From positions 1 to 28,690 of the IMG/VR virus record IMGVR_UViG_3300034198_014098: a stretch of DNA of 28,690 bases. One strand, 5' to 3'. A program made the position numbers and the translations under genes. Origin of the DNA: a virus. Below, one piece after another: positions 15,459 through 24,825 of this stretch (within the stretch, counting starts at the first letter, position 1; each line of letters begins with the position of its first letter). The notes under the pieces are model-generated. The model was not told the DNA's origin. It made no database searches and saw only the letters and a program-made list of their open reading frames with translations.

Positions 15459-18400
15459 TCAAGAACGCTTTTTGGCTTTCATGGCGACAGTCACCGCGCG
15501 ATCCACGGCAGCACCGCCCTTGTTCAGGCCGTATTCCTTCTGGCGCTCCAAGCCTTGCTGGATGCTTTCGCGCATACGCTGGTTGATTGGCTGCTGCTGT
15601 TTCTGTTCCTCGAAAAGCTTGCGCGCAGTGCTGCGCCCCATGGGATCAAGGGAATACGGGTGGACAATCTGACCGCCGACAGCAGGCTTGCCAAGCATTT
15701 TCTCGATAACGTCAGGCATGACGTAGTGGCGCTGCGCCAGAGGGACGTCGCCAAAATACTCGCCATGCGTGGGCCCGGTGTAGGTGGAATGTGTGAAAGA
15801 TGGCTCGTGACCAGAACCTTCCGCAGAAAGGCGTACAACGCGATGTCCAAACATGTTCCCAGAAACGCCCTTAACATCTGGGTCTGAGATCGCTGCACGC
15901 GTCACGCCGACTGCCGGAAAGCCTGCATCGCGCCAAGTTGATTTGTCCATGTGCTTGACAATGGAGCTACGGTGAGCGCCCGGAAGGCTTCTAGCGAACT
16001 CGCTTGCCGCTTTAGCGTTCAGGATACCGGGCCAATTTGCCATCAATTCAATAGCTTTTGCCTTGATTTTTGGCACCGCATGCTTGCCCGCACGCAGATC
16101 TTCATCAAATCTTTCGGCATCCTTGTGGCTAATTTCGCTGCCCGGAATTTGCGCCAAAAGGGCATCAATCATGTTGTGCGAGGAGTCCACCGCGCGTGGT
16201 CCCATTGGGGAGTAGACGCCGTACACAGGCCCCTTCTTTGAGGCTTCTTGGATGATTTTCTTGATTGCCGTAGTGTGGCCTGCGGCGTTTGCCCAAACCT
16301 GCCCCTTGTTGGGCTCCAGCATGTACTTTGGGCCCGCATGCAAATCGACCGGCCAAGCCAATTCTTTTTTGTTAATGTGCGTCAGGCGTCCAAGGTTGGA
16401 GCGATCGCCACCAAGGTTAATGAGCGTGCCGCCCTCGCCTTCTTTGACAAGGTCATCCCAAGAGCGGTGCCGCTTCTCAAGGGGTTCTACCCCGGGGATC
16501 GGAACGATTGTTGGGTCAACATCCGCGACATCATGGGGCTGTTTCACACCGTAAAAGCTGCCCGTGCCCGTTTGCCCCGACATAGGGGTCTTTAGCCTTT
16601 TTGAGATCCGCAGGGCCTCGCGAACCTTTTCTGGATCGTCCGAAAAGGGGCTGGCAGTGCGCTGCAAAGCCTCGCGAACTCTATCCATGTCCGGGCTGCC
16701 ACCGTCGCGAAAATGCTCATGCACCTCGTCGTCGCCAAGTCCATTCATGCCTATTGAGTGCATGATACGGCCCACATGGTGCGAGCGCATGAAGGCGTGG
16801 GGATCTTTAATTTCCCCACCAGTCGCAGCATGCTGCATGGCATGCATAACATCGTCGTGTGTAGTCTCCTCGTTGCCAGCCTTGTCCCACACCGCATGAT
16901 GGGCAAGGTGCTGGTAGTAAGGATCAAGATGCTCGGGCAGCGATAGGTTCATTGCCTCCTGCCGCCCCGCCAGCCGGTTAACGGCCTCAACACCCCCTGC
17001 GCCGCCCTTCTTGGCAATGTACTTTCCGGCCTCGCTGGTCGGACGCCCGGTGTGGAGGATGATTTGGCGGGCATCGAGCGTGGGCTGGTCTCCGCGCCCC
17101 ATCAACGAGGCAAAAAAGCCCGACTTGCTAGGGCCAATGCCGCGAATGTTTTTTGTAAACGCGCGCCACTCGTCTGGCGTACTGACTTTTTCTCGGCCAG
17201 CATGAATGAGTTCCGACACTTGCTTTTCGCTGCCCGGAAGGTTTTCGGCAGCCCATGTCAAGGCATCGGGGATATCCGTCTGGTGACGACCGAAGGGGGC
17301 CATAACCTGAATGGCGTTTTTTATTGCCTCGTGATGTACTTGCCCATGCTGGGCAGCGTCAAGGTAGGCCTGACCGGCGGGCGAATGCAGCCACTCACCA
17401 AAAGCGCCCTCGGGACGAATTTTGCCTTCCATTTCCTCGGGCAGATGCAGGCCAGCCTTCCGGACGCGATCAACGTCTGCGGCGCGGCGCTGAATGCTGG
17501 AACGCGTGATCGTGTAGGCTTTAATCAAGTCTCGGGCCGACAACCCCTCGCGCCCAGCGCGCTCCGCAATCCGATCCATAAAGTTGCCAAAATTGACAAC
17601 ATGCGATGGGATTTCTTTTAGGTCACCAAGGTCGTGCTGAACTTCGTGCAGCGGGCGCCAAGCCCAGTCAGAAATGTGCTGCGTCTCGTCGTCTTTGTGG
17701 TCTTCCTCAACTTCGCCACCCTGTTTGTAGGCAGGGAAGCCATTTTTGAGGATGCTCTCACGCATTTCAGGCGTAATTGGAAGGGAGTGCAGGCGCGTCT
17801 CGCGGGTCTGGCTTTCCCCTTTTTCATTGCTGGCAGGGACCGTAAGGCTTTCGCTGCCAATCTTGGCTTCAGATCCATGCATTTTGGCAAGACGAGCAAG
17901 GCGCTTCAGCAAAATATTGTCGTAAAAATCCTTCATCCCCTCGCCGCCGGAGCGAAGGTCGGTGCCCTCTAGGCGGTGGATATAATCATTGGGCTCAGTG
18001 GCGAGTAGGCGCTGAGTAATGTCTTTGCCAAAAAGCTGCTCAAGTTCGTCAGGAGTCGCTTTTTTACTCAAAACAACTTGGCCGTTATGGCCCTTTCCCT
18101 GCACAAGGCCCTCCCTGCCGGGAATAGGCATATATTCTAGCGCGCTGATATGCTTTTCAAGCCCGTACCGATCAGCCTGCTCCTGCCCCGGCGTAATAAG
18201 CATTTTGTCGTAGCCGCCCGCCGCTGCCTCGTGCAGGGCGCGCTTCATAAGCAAATCGGCCCAATTCTTAGTCTTTGCAATCAACGGATGATGCGGGACG
18301 CGCTCGCCTTTGGACGTATGCTCAAAGTCAAGATGTGGTTTCGAAGCAGTGTCGTTTACAGCCTCTGACCGGGTGGCGTGATCGTAAACATACTTGCCGG

Positions 18401-19676
18401 TGTCGGTGTCAAAAACACTCCACGGGCGACCGGGGTCATAAGTTCCATGCTTACGGGCGTCCTGCCCCCAGTCACTTTGAGCTTCGTCTACGTGCAGGGC
18501 GCGCTCGCCATTTGGTAAATTGCGATCCATGAGGCGTAGGTGACCAAGAACATTGGGGCGATCAAAGTGACCACTTTCGTAAGCGGGTGCGCTGCCATGA
18601 AGATAATATTGCCCCTTTTCATCCCAACCATGCTCGGCTGAGGGGCTAAGGCCCATGTCTCGCATTTCATGAATATATGCGGGAGGACTGCCATAGTCCC
18701 CGTCCTCATTTGCCTTTAGCCGACGCTCAGCGTCTTCGTAGGAAATCGGGCTGCCCATTTTATGGGCGGCTCGGACGTTTTTCATCGCCTTTTTCATGCG
18801 CAAAAGCTCAAGATGAACTTTCTCGCGCTTGTCCTCAAAATTAGGTGCATGCATAGTGATTTCGCGATAGTTTTCGCCTCCCGGGAGTTTTATCCGGGGC
18901 TCCATTTCGCGAAAACGCTCCCACGCAGTGTTGCCACTGCCCTCGCGAGTAACTTCTTCACCCACTTCAGGCATGCGGGACTGAAAATGCTCCGCAAGCT
19001 GTTGGCGGCTGACCTTGGGCGCCTTGCCGAAAGCCTGCTCGACACCCGATGCCTGCATTTCGTCAGGCTTCACGTCGCGATTGGCCAGCATGCCCAGCAT
19101 CTGCTCTGGAGAGCCCGACTCCTGCGGCAGGGCCGCAGCTTGACGGGCACCTTGGCTGTAGAACTTAGGCGCAGCCTCACCGCCATCGGCAAAATGCCTT
19201 GTATATGAAGCGTGGACTCCATTTGGAATAAACCCATGAGGAGCATTTGCATTAATGCCGAAATTACCCCCCCACAATGGAACATTTACGCCATAATTGG
19301 TTCCACCACCAAAAGTATGGTTGGCGTTTAAGTTTGCATTTCCAAGATGATAATTAGCACCTGCAGTAATTTGATCAGGAGTGATTCCGCGCCCATGCCC
19401 AGACAGCGAAACAGATGCCCTGTCATTCACAGGATAGTTCAAATTGTAATTTGATCCGGTTTCACTACCATACTGAGCTTGACCATGGACATTGCTCAAA
19501 ATGTCGCGAATTGACGTTACAATATCATCAGGCGTACTAGTCTCACCGCCATCGGCACGCATCAAGGGGACGCCGTCCGTCGGCATGTCCACACTCGCAA
19601 AGCCCGGGTCGATCTTGGACCCAATGGCTTTGGCGACCATGATGGCACGCTTAATGGCGGATGGCGTGGTCTTCAT
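15459..19676 (-). CDS. Large multidomain (polyvalent-type) virion-associated protein
   Basis: This 1405-aa protein follows the portal gene with an ATGA overlap. Residues 1-60 are a helical lead. Residues 75-162 alternate polar and hydrophobic residues in short Gly/Asn/Tyr-rich strands (ITAGANYHLGNANLNANHTF) and end in Phe, like outer-membrane barrel hairpins. Residues 265-650 form a domain known from phage and plasmid polyvalent proteins, with NVLGHLRLMDR, HVDEAQSDW near 396-403, YDKMLITPGQ and GGEGMKDFYDN. About 670-960 is helical with GIGPSKSGFFASLMGR, a possible helix-hairpin-helix. About 1060-1340 is a further alpha/beta domain with YSPMGPRAVDSSHNMI. Gly-Gly motifs (ADGGE, KQGGEV, ATGGEI, RDGGS, NKGGAA) lie at domain edges. 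Likely packaged or ejected; activity unknown. No lysozyme or RNA polymerase signature was found. Confidence 0.75.
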   Translation of the reverse strand: MKTTPSAIKRAIMVAKAIGSKIDPGFASVDMPTDGVPLMRADGGETSTPDDIVTSIRDILSNVHGQAQYGSETGSNYNLNYPVNDRASVSLSGHGRGITPDQITAGANYHLGNANLNANHTFGGGTNYGVNVPLWGGNFGINANAPHGFIPNGVHASYTRHFADGGEAAPKFYSQGARQAAALPQESGSPEQMLGMLANRDVKPDEMQASGVEQAFGKAPKVSRQQLAEHFQSRMPEVGEEVTREGSGNTAWERFREMEPRIKLPGGENYREITMHAPNFEDKREKVHLELLRMKKAMKNVRAAHKMGSPISYEDAERRLKANEDGDYGSPPAYIHEMRDMGLSPSAEHGWDEKGQYYLHGSAPAYESGHFDRPNVLGHLRLMDRNLPNGERALHVDEAQSDWGQDARKHGTYDPGRPWSVFDTDTGKYVYDHATRSEAVNDTASKPHLDFEHTSKGERVPHHPLIAKTKNWADLLMKRALHEAAAGGYDKMLITPGQEQADRYGLEKHISALEYMPIPGREGLVQGKGHNGQVVLSKKATPDELEQLFGKDITQRLLATEPNDYIHRLEGTDLRSGGEGMKDFYDNILLKRLARLAKMHGSEAKIGSESLTVPASNEKGESQTRETRLHSLPITPEMRESILKNGFPAYKQGGEVEEDHKDDETQHISDWAWRPLHEVQHDLGDLKEIPSHVVNFGNFMDRIAERAGREGLSARDLIKAYTITRSSIQRRAADVDRVRKAGLHLPEEMEGKIRPEGAFGEWLHSPAGQAYLDAAQHGQVHHEAIKNAIQVMAPFGRHQTDIPDALTWAAENLPGSEKQVSELIHAGREKVSTPDEWRAFTKNIRGIGPSKSGFFASLMGRGDQPTLDARQIILHTGRPTSEAGKYIAKKGGAGGVEAVNRLAGRQEAMNLSLPEHLDPYYQHLAHHAVWDKAGNEETTHDDVMHAMQHAATGGEIKDPHAFMRSHHVGRIMHSIGMNGLGDDEVHEHFRDGGSPDMDRVREALQRTASPFSDDPEKVREALRISKRLKTPMSGQTGTGSFYGVKQPHDVADVDPTIVPIPGVEPLEKRHRSWDDLVKEGEGGTLINLGGDRSNLGRLTHINKKELAWPVDLHAGPKYMLEPNKGQVWANAAGHTTAIKKIIQEASKKGPVYGVYSPMGPRAVDSSHNMIDALLAQIPGSEISHKDAERFDEDLRAGKHAVPKIKAKAIELMANWPGILNAKAASEFARSLPGAHRSSIVKHMDKSTWRDAGFPAVGVTRAAISDPDVKGVSGNMFGHRVVRLSAEGSGHEPSFTHSTYTGPTHGEYFGDVPLAQRHYVMPDVIEKMLGKPAVGGQIVHPYSLDPMGRSTARKLFEEQKQQQPINQRMRESIQQGLERQKEYGLNKGGAAVDRAVTVAMKAKKRS

Positions 19677-21979
19677 TCGCCAATTTCCTTCTTGATGTCA
19701 CCAAGAGACGACTCGGCTTCTTCAACTGCCTCAGGGTGCGTGATGATATCGCGGGCAAGCTGCATAAGCTGCACGCGCTCACGAGACTGGCGATCAAGGT
19801 CGCGGTTGCGATCCTCAGTCTGGCTGTCCTGATGCTTGAGTGTCATGCCCATGCGGCGCGTTTCAGTATCGAGGGCCTGAAGCTTAAGCTTTTCGACCTC
19901 AAGCGGCGATGGGCCTTCGGGGGCTTGCAGGCCACCTTCCTGCTTGGGCGCAAAGGCGCCTTGCTGAATTTTGGCCTGCGTCTCTGCCATCTTCGCCTGC
20001 GCTACGGTCATCTTGGCATTGGCCATGATGGAGTCGTTCTTCATCTTAGCTTCGGCTTGCAGAAGTTCTGGCGGCGGCTGCTGCTGGGCATTTTGCGGCG
20101 CAAAGAACTGCGACGGGTTTGACCAGCCAATGGTCTGCAAGGCAGCCGTGTCGATCGCAATCGGATCGTACATGGCGGGGTTTGCTTGCTGAAGCTGCTT
20201 CAGGGCCATGATCTTCATGACGCGCTGCCCGTGCGAGGCGGTGTTTGGGTCAGCCTGCGGCACAAGGTTGCAGTTGTCGAGCGCGCGGAGAAAATTCTCC
20301 TCGTCCCACTTGGCTGCGGGCCGGTTGTTTCGCTGCCAGAATGCTGTCGGGTGGTCGCGGAAGCAGTCGCGCATAAGCTGGAATTCTTCCGCTTGGGCCG
20401 CATGCATGCGCTTGTGGACCGAGTCCAGAACCTTTGTGGCCTGCTCGATCAGCGCCAGAGTGGTCCCAACTGGGGCATCGGCGCGGCCCTCTCCGACTTG
20501 AAGCTCGGACGTACCGCCGATACGCATGCCGGTCGTGGCCATGTTATCGACAAGCTGCATCAGGGCCATGTTAGGTGGCTGGTACGGCAGGGGCATGATG
20601 GCGTCACGGATCGGCAGGCCACCCGTCTTAACCAGAGCGCCGCCACCCGGCGGCACGCGGAAGATGTTGGTGTTCTGGCGGGCGCCCGTGTCTGCCATCA
20701 GGAACCCGGGGAAGTTTGAATACATGCCCGCGTCGAGCATCTCGCGCCACGCAGCCGTGATGGCATTGGTGGTGTTCCCGAGAATATTCAGAAGGCCGAT
20801 ATCGTAAAAACCAAGGCCCGGGACGAACGTGTACTTGACGAATGTCCTGCATGCCTCGGGAAGTTCGCGGTCTTCTGGCTCGCGATAATTACGGACAATT
20901 GAAAGAATTTCACGCGATGAAACGTCGATTGTGACCCGGTAGGGGACCTCAAGACCAGAAGGTTTGCCCTTGTGCTTATGCTCAAAACCCTTGAGGTCCA
21001 ATTCGCAATAGCACTCGTAGATTTCGCGGTCGCGATCGTCCATCGTGCCCGACTCAGCGGCAATGCCCTGCGTCTCCTTTTCCTGACGCTGGAAGGCATC
21101 AAGCTTTTGGGGCTGGGGCGTGCCGAGCGAGATGTCTCGGTAGACGCCGAGGATCTGTAGGCGGCGCATGATCGACGGACGCATCATCGAGCGATGCGTC
21201 ACGCGGCGGGCATTAGCCAAGTCGGTGGCGGAATTGTTGACGATCAGGTCATCCGCATCAACGGTTTCGGATACCGGGCGGTTGCGCAGCGGGCAGAAGT
21301 ACACCTTTTTGAAGGCGGTGCCGCCAAAGCCGAGCATCAGCAACATGCGATCGGTATCGGGATAGTACTCGGTTGCCGTCGAGGTGAGGTAGTGGTTGAA
21401 GTCGCGCTCAAGGGCATTGGCAAGCTGGTCTTCGACTAGTTCAGCGCTATTGTCGTCGTTGCGGATCTTAACCGGGCCGTCGGTGGGCAGCAGTTCCGAC
21501 CGGGCATTTGCCTGAAAGCGCAGGACTGCCTCAAGCAGTAGCGGGTGACGAACCTTGGACATACCCTCGACTGGGGCCCCGTCGGAGGCGCCAGACACAC
21601 CCGGAAGTTCTACCTTAAGGCCAAGGAGGCGCACGCCGTCGGCGCGGTCCTTGATCCAATCCTTGCGGGACTCGATATCTTCATCAATGCCGCGCAGCAA
21701 ATCTTCCGAAATGCGAGTGCGGTCCATGCTGTCGATCTTATCGACAAGGTTCTCAAACCATTCCTCGCCCTCATTCTCAACGTTGGGGACAAGGGACTGG
21801 CCGTCCATGGAGATGGTCACGGATCCGTCGTCATGCTCGATTTGGATGACGTTTCCGGCCTCGTCTTCACTCAGTTTGTCGTCTTCGGGTGCCGCATCCT
21901 CAATGTGGATGTCGTCAAGGTCGCTGGGCTCACCGGCTGGGCCCTGCCGAAGGTTCATGGGGGCGAGGCCTGCGCGCAT
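19673..21979 (-). CDS. Portal protein, P22-like
   Basis: This 768-aa protein has the size and layout of P22-type portals. It has an acidic N-terminal region (residues 20-90), then SKVRHPLLLEAVLRFQANAR near 140-160, MLLMLGFGGTAFKKVYF near 210-226, a long core including VKYTFVPGLGFYDIGLLNIL near 390-410, and a Gln/Glu-rich helical barrel at the C-terminus (about 640-768). It forms the ring through which DNA enters and leaves the head. Its place between terminase and the virion-internal protein is as expected. The ATG at 21979 is 4 nt after the previous stop, with GAAGGAAG about 12 nt upstream; an ATG seven codons later has no site. The gene overlaps the 1405-aa gene by 4 nt, suggesting coupled translation. 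Confidence 0.85.
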   Translation of the reverse strand: MRAGLAPMNLRQGPAGEPSDLDDIHIEDAAPEDDKLSEDEAGNVIQIEHDDGSVTISMDGQSLVPNVENEGEEWFENLVDKIDSMDRTRISEDLLRGIDEDIESRKDWIKDRADGVRLLGLKVELPGVSGASDGAPVEGMSKVRHPLLLEAVLRFQANARSELLPTDGPVKIRNDDNSAELVEDQLANALERDFNHYLTSTATEYYPDTDRMLLMLGFGGTAFKKVYFCPLRNRPVSETVDADDLIVNNSATDLANARRVTHRSMMRPSIMRRLQILGVYRDISLGTPQPQKLDAFQRQEKETQGIAAESGTMDDRDREIYECYCELDLKGFEHKHKGKPSGLEVPYRVTIDVSSREILSIVRNYREPEDRELPEACRTFVKYTFVPGLGFYDIGLLNILGNTTNAITAAWREMLDAGMYSNFPGFLMADTGARQNTNIFRVPPGGGALVKTGGLPIRDAIMPLPYQPPNMALMQLVDNMATTGMRIGGTSELQVGEGRADAPVGTTLALIEQATKVLDSVHKRMHAAQAEEFQLMRDCFRDHPTAFWQRNNRPAAKWDEENFLRALDNCNLVPQADPNTASHGQRVMKIMALKQLQQANPAMYDPIAIDTAALQTIGWSNPSQFFAPQNAQQQPPPELLQAEAKMKNDSIMANAKMTVAQAKMAETQAKIQQGAFAPKQEGGLQAPEGPSPLEVEKLKLQALDTETRRMGMTLKHQDSQTEDRNRDLDRQSRERVQLMQLARDIITHPEAVEEAESSLGDIKKEIGE

Positions 21980-21983
21980 ACCG

Positions 21984-22190
21984 TCAATCTTCCTTCAAAA
22001 TCGAGTCAGACAGGCATTCCATCTCTTCGATGAACAATTCCATGCCTTCCTTGGCTGCGGAATTATCATCTTTTGCCTTGATGGTATAGGTCCGTTCGTG
22101 GTCAAAGGGCGCAACGCCCGTCACTTCGACTGCATACATCATATTTCCGAGGTCTTCGACCCAGCACTGGCACAAAATCTGAGCATCCAT
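21984..22190 (-). CDS. Small conserved protein between terminase and portal
   Basis: This 68-aa acidic protein has a beta-rich start and a C-terminal helix. The pattern is YAVEVTGVAPFDHERTYTIK near residues 19-38, then AKDDNSAAKEGMELFIEE. Short proteins of this shape are frequent between the large terminase and portal genes of uncultured phages. No function is known to me. It ends 4 nt before the portal gene and starts 13 nt after the large terminase stop; GGGGAG in the gap is a fair ribosome binding site. Confidence 0.72.
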   Translation of the reverse strand: MDAQILCQCWVEDLGNMMYAVEVTGVAPFDHERTYTIKAKDDNSAAKEGMELFIEEMECLSDSILKED

Positions 22191-22203
22191 ACAAAATCTC
22201 CCC

Positions 22204-23925
22204 TCAAACCGAATAAAGTGGGGCTGGGTCGTTCCCGGGATACCCCAAAAGTGAATTTTCGCTGTCTCTTATCTCGCTTGCCCGCTCAAGCATGCCAAGA
22301 TCGCGCAAGTGGCGTATGGCCATGGACACGGTGTCGACCAAGTCGTCGTGCTTGCCCTTCGGAAACTGACCAACTTGCGTAATTACCTCTTGTGACCACG
22401 TAAAATCGGGCGAAAAAACCATGCCTTCAGAAAAAATGTGCTGAATAGAGTACAGTCGGCTCAATTTATCCATGCTTTTGGGGTCGGAAAGCTGCACGGC
22501 CCACCTAGAACCCGAATAAAGTCGCCGTAATTCCTGCGACACGGATATACCGGCTGCTTTATTTTCAATAATTAACTTATCAACTTTCATTCTTTTACAT
22601 GTATTGGCTACTTCGGTCGTCAATTCGTGGAATTCCAAGCGTTTCTGCCATGCATGCATGAGCATGACCTTTGGCGCGCCGTTGTTGTGCATCTCGAAGC
22701 GGTCAAGGGACTTGCCATCCTTGGCAAATGTCCGCGTAGCCTTGTTCATCGTGCTGCCAGAGAACACGCCCCAGACTGATAGGGCCGAATAGTCGTTGGC
22801 GGTGTTGAGGGTGTAGGCCGTGTCCAAGGACGCGATGATGAAATCCATCGGGGGGTAGACTGACTCCTCCCACATGTTCCACCAGTCGAGCTTGATGACG
22901 CCGCCGCCAGCAGGCTCAGGGCGCTGCTGAAGCTGCCCCGCAGAGCCGTAGGGGCCAAGAGCCCGCTCAAGGCGCTCAACCTCCCTGTCGCCAAAGCGCT
23001 CGGGCCAGAGGAGTGTGCCTTCGCGCCGCCCCAGTTCGTTCTCTGCGTCCCGGTTAACGGGCACGCGCTCGCCTGTGTCGGTAACCTTAACAAGAGGCTC
23101 ATCCTCGTCGTCGCAGCCGCGAGGATCTTCCCAGCCAATGACGGTCGAAGAGTGCCGCCGCCACTCGTAGCGCATAGGCAGGCAGAGGTGCGTCCACTCA
23201 CCCCGGTCATCATTTTCCAAAATGTGTCCGGTCAAATCGTTTTCAGCCAGACGCTGCTGTATGACGATCATGGCCCCAGTCTTCTGGTCGTTCAGGCGGG
23301 TACTCATTGTCCCGTCCCACCAGTCGATCGTGGCTTGAATGTTGGCGTCAGAAAATGCCTCGTTAGCCGCGTTCGCGTCATCGACCACGATGATCGAGCC
23401 GCCCTCGCCCGTTACGGCGGCGCCGACGGAGGTGATCAGGCGTTCACCATTTTGATCGTTTGAGAAGCGTGACTTAGTGTTTTGGTCGGAGTTCAAACGA
23501 AACCGCTCGCCCCAATACTTTTGATACCACGGGCTCTCGATCAGCTTGCGGCACTTGACGCTGTCGCGAAGCACAAGTTGGTTGGCGTAGGACGCCATCA
23601 GAAACTGGACCTGAGGCCCGGAAGTCGGGGATTTGTTGGGCTGGGCCCAAGTCCACGCCGGGAAGGCCACCGAAGTAATGGACGACTTCCCCATACGCGG
23701 GGGAATGTTGATCAGGAGCCTCTTGATGTCGCCATCGACGACAGCCTGCAAATGTTCAGCCACAGCCTCGATAGGCCAGCCATCCTTCCAGTCAGACGCG
23801 TCGATGTACGGCCAAGCGTCCCGCAGGAACATGTACAGGCTACTTTCGTAGTCGTACTTTTCCAGTTCCGCCATCTGCTTGGCAGCGTCGATGATCCTGC
23901 CGTCGAACTCGACGAGTTTGGTCAC
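22204..23925 (-). CDS. terL: Terminase large subunit
   Basis: This 573-aa packaging motor and nuclease cuts and pumps DNA through the portal. The ATPase domain has Walker A IPPRMGKSS at residues 74-82, Walker B SIIVVDD at 177-183, and the coupling motif QQRLAENDLTG at 223-233. The C-terminal RNase H-like nuclease has ASLDTAYT with Asp368, LIIENKAAG with Glu454, and KHDDLVDTV with Asp527, Asp528 and Asp531, so all expected acidic residues are present. The length is typical. The start is GTG at 23925, overlapping the preceding stop as GTGA, with GGAAGGAAG upstream. It lies in the usual place between the small-terminase candidate and the portal. Whether packaging is headful or cos cannot be told from this sequence. 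Confidence 0.96.
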   Translation of the reverse strand: MTKLVEFDGRIIDAAKQMAELEKYDYESSLYMFLRDAWPYIDASDWKDGWPIEAVAEHLQAVVDGDIKRLLINIPPRMGKSSITSVAFPAWTWAQPNKSPTSGPQVQFLMASYANQLVLRDSVKCRKLIESPWYQKYWGERFRLNSDQNTKSRFSNDQNGERLITSVGAAVTGEGGSIIVVDDANAANEAFSDANIQATIDWWDGTMSTRLNDQKTGAMIVIQQRLAENDLTGHILENDDRGEWTHLCLPMRYEWRRHSSTVIGWEDPRGCDDEDEPLVKVTDTGERVPVNRDAENELGRREGTLLWPERFGDREVERLERALGPYGSAGQLQQRPEPAGGGVIKLDWWNMWEESVYPPMDFIIASLDTAYTLNTANDYSALSVWGVFSGSTMNKATRTFAKDGKSLDRFEMHNNGAPKVMLMHAWQKRLEFHELTTEVANTCKRMKVDKLIIENKAAGISVSQELRRLYSGSRWAVQLSDPKSMDKLSRLYSIQHIFSEGMVFSPDFTWSQEVITQVGQFPKGKHDDLVDTVSMAIRHLRDLGMLERASEIRDSENSLLGYPGNDPAPLYSV

Positions 23926-24143
23926 CCAAACTTCCTTCCGGCCCAGATCAAGCCATCGACGGTCGGTTTCAATTCCAACCCCATGTGGACAGCCACGCGC
24001 TCAACCGGCATGTCAGTAGAGGCGCAATACCGGAACAAATCCTTCAACCGCGCCTCATGCTCGCGTGCGAGTCGATTTTTTTTCAGGACATTCTGAAGCT
24101 TCCTGTTGGCTTTGTCGCTCTCGACCTGATCTACTTTAATCAC
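23922..24143 (-). CDS. Small protein between terminase subunits, function unknown
   Basis: This 73-aa basic, helical protein has two Lys/Arg-rich helices (DKANRKLQNVLKKNRLAREH near residues 10-29) and a C-terminal part (MPVERVAVHMGLELKPTVDG) that could be a short helix-turn-helix. It starts with GTG inside a GTGA overlap with the upstream gene and ends in a GTGA overlap with the large terminase, so all three are likely co-translated. A helper of the terminase or a DNA-site reader is possible from context. I do not recognise a family. Confidence 0.68.
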   Translation of the reverse strand: MIKVDQVESDKANRKLQNVLKKNRLAREHEARLKDLFRYCASTDMPVERVAVHMGLELKPTVDGLIWAGRKFG

Positions 24144-24703
24144 ACTGTATCCCCATTAGATTGATCTTCTATCTGTACGTAATCTGCCTGCGGAATTTTG
24201 GACTGCTGGTCAACGACGACATCCTCCACCGCCTCAATCAGCACGGACGCCATGACGGAACGCAATGCCTCGCGCTGTTCCTCGGTCATGTCGTAGGGGC
24301 TAAGGGTCGTGGTGGCGATGTCGATCGCATTATTATTGGCATCGAGCAGCTTATGCTCAGACCGCTCCGAAAATGCGTCGGGGGCCAGACGCGACAGCAT
24401 GAACTTACCCGCCGCCACGCACTGCTTGTGGCCGGGGTCGAGGGCAATATCGCCCATCACTCCAGCTATCTGGCCCACAAGCGAGGTATTTCCAACCGCG
24501 TAGTCATCGTCGTAATATTTATCGAGCGTGGCGGCAGACATACCCACGATCTTGGCAATGCGGTCCTTGGGCAAGCCGCTGGCGCGGCAGCGCTCAATGA
24601 TGGCCCCGATCGCGGGGCTCACTGCGTGGTGCGCCTTGTTGGTGCGGCCAATGGCGGCAAGGACAGGGCTTTTTGGGGGAATGGGATCTCTAGCCATGGC
24701 CAT
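24140..24703 (-). CDS. Putative terminase small subunit
   Basis: This 187-aa protein has a helix-turn-helix near residues 44-67 (LPKDRIAKIVGMSAATLDKY) followed by helices containing AGKFMLSRLAPDAFSER. This is the arrangement of a small-terminase family in which an 'IA--IGIS--TL-K-Y' DNA-binding motif precedes an oligomerisation region. Its place as the first gene of the late operon, two genes before the large terminase, supports the call. The N-terminus is ambiguous: ATGs at 24703 and 24697, neither with a clear ribosome binding site. The upstream side is the A/T-rich origin-like region. It likely binds the packaging site on phage DNA. Confidence 0.75.
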   Translation of the reverse strand: MAMARDPIPPKSPVLAAIGRTNKAHHAVSPAIGAIIERCRASGLPKDRIAKIVGMSAATLDKYYDDDYAVGNTSLVGQIAGVMGDIALDPGHKQCVAAGKFMLSRLAPDAFSERSEHKLLDANNNAIDIATTTLSPYDMTEEQREALRSVMASVLIEAVEDVVVDQQSKIPQADYVQIEDQSNGDTV

Positions 24704-24825
24704 TATTTAGCGCGTGGGGGGATGGAGTGGTAGTGGGAAAATTCATGCCCGCAGATTAGTAAATTTGTCGATTTGCGGATTTTTGGGGAATTTTTTTGGA
24801 AAATTTGTAGGTCGGTTTTTTTCAC

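Noticed and set aside
22204-24703. cos or pac site near the terminase genes
   Set aside because: No feature distinguishes a packaging site from sequence alone; genome ends would be needed.
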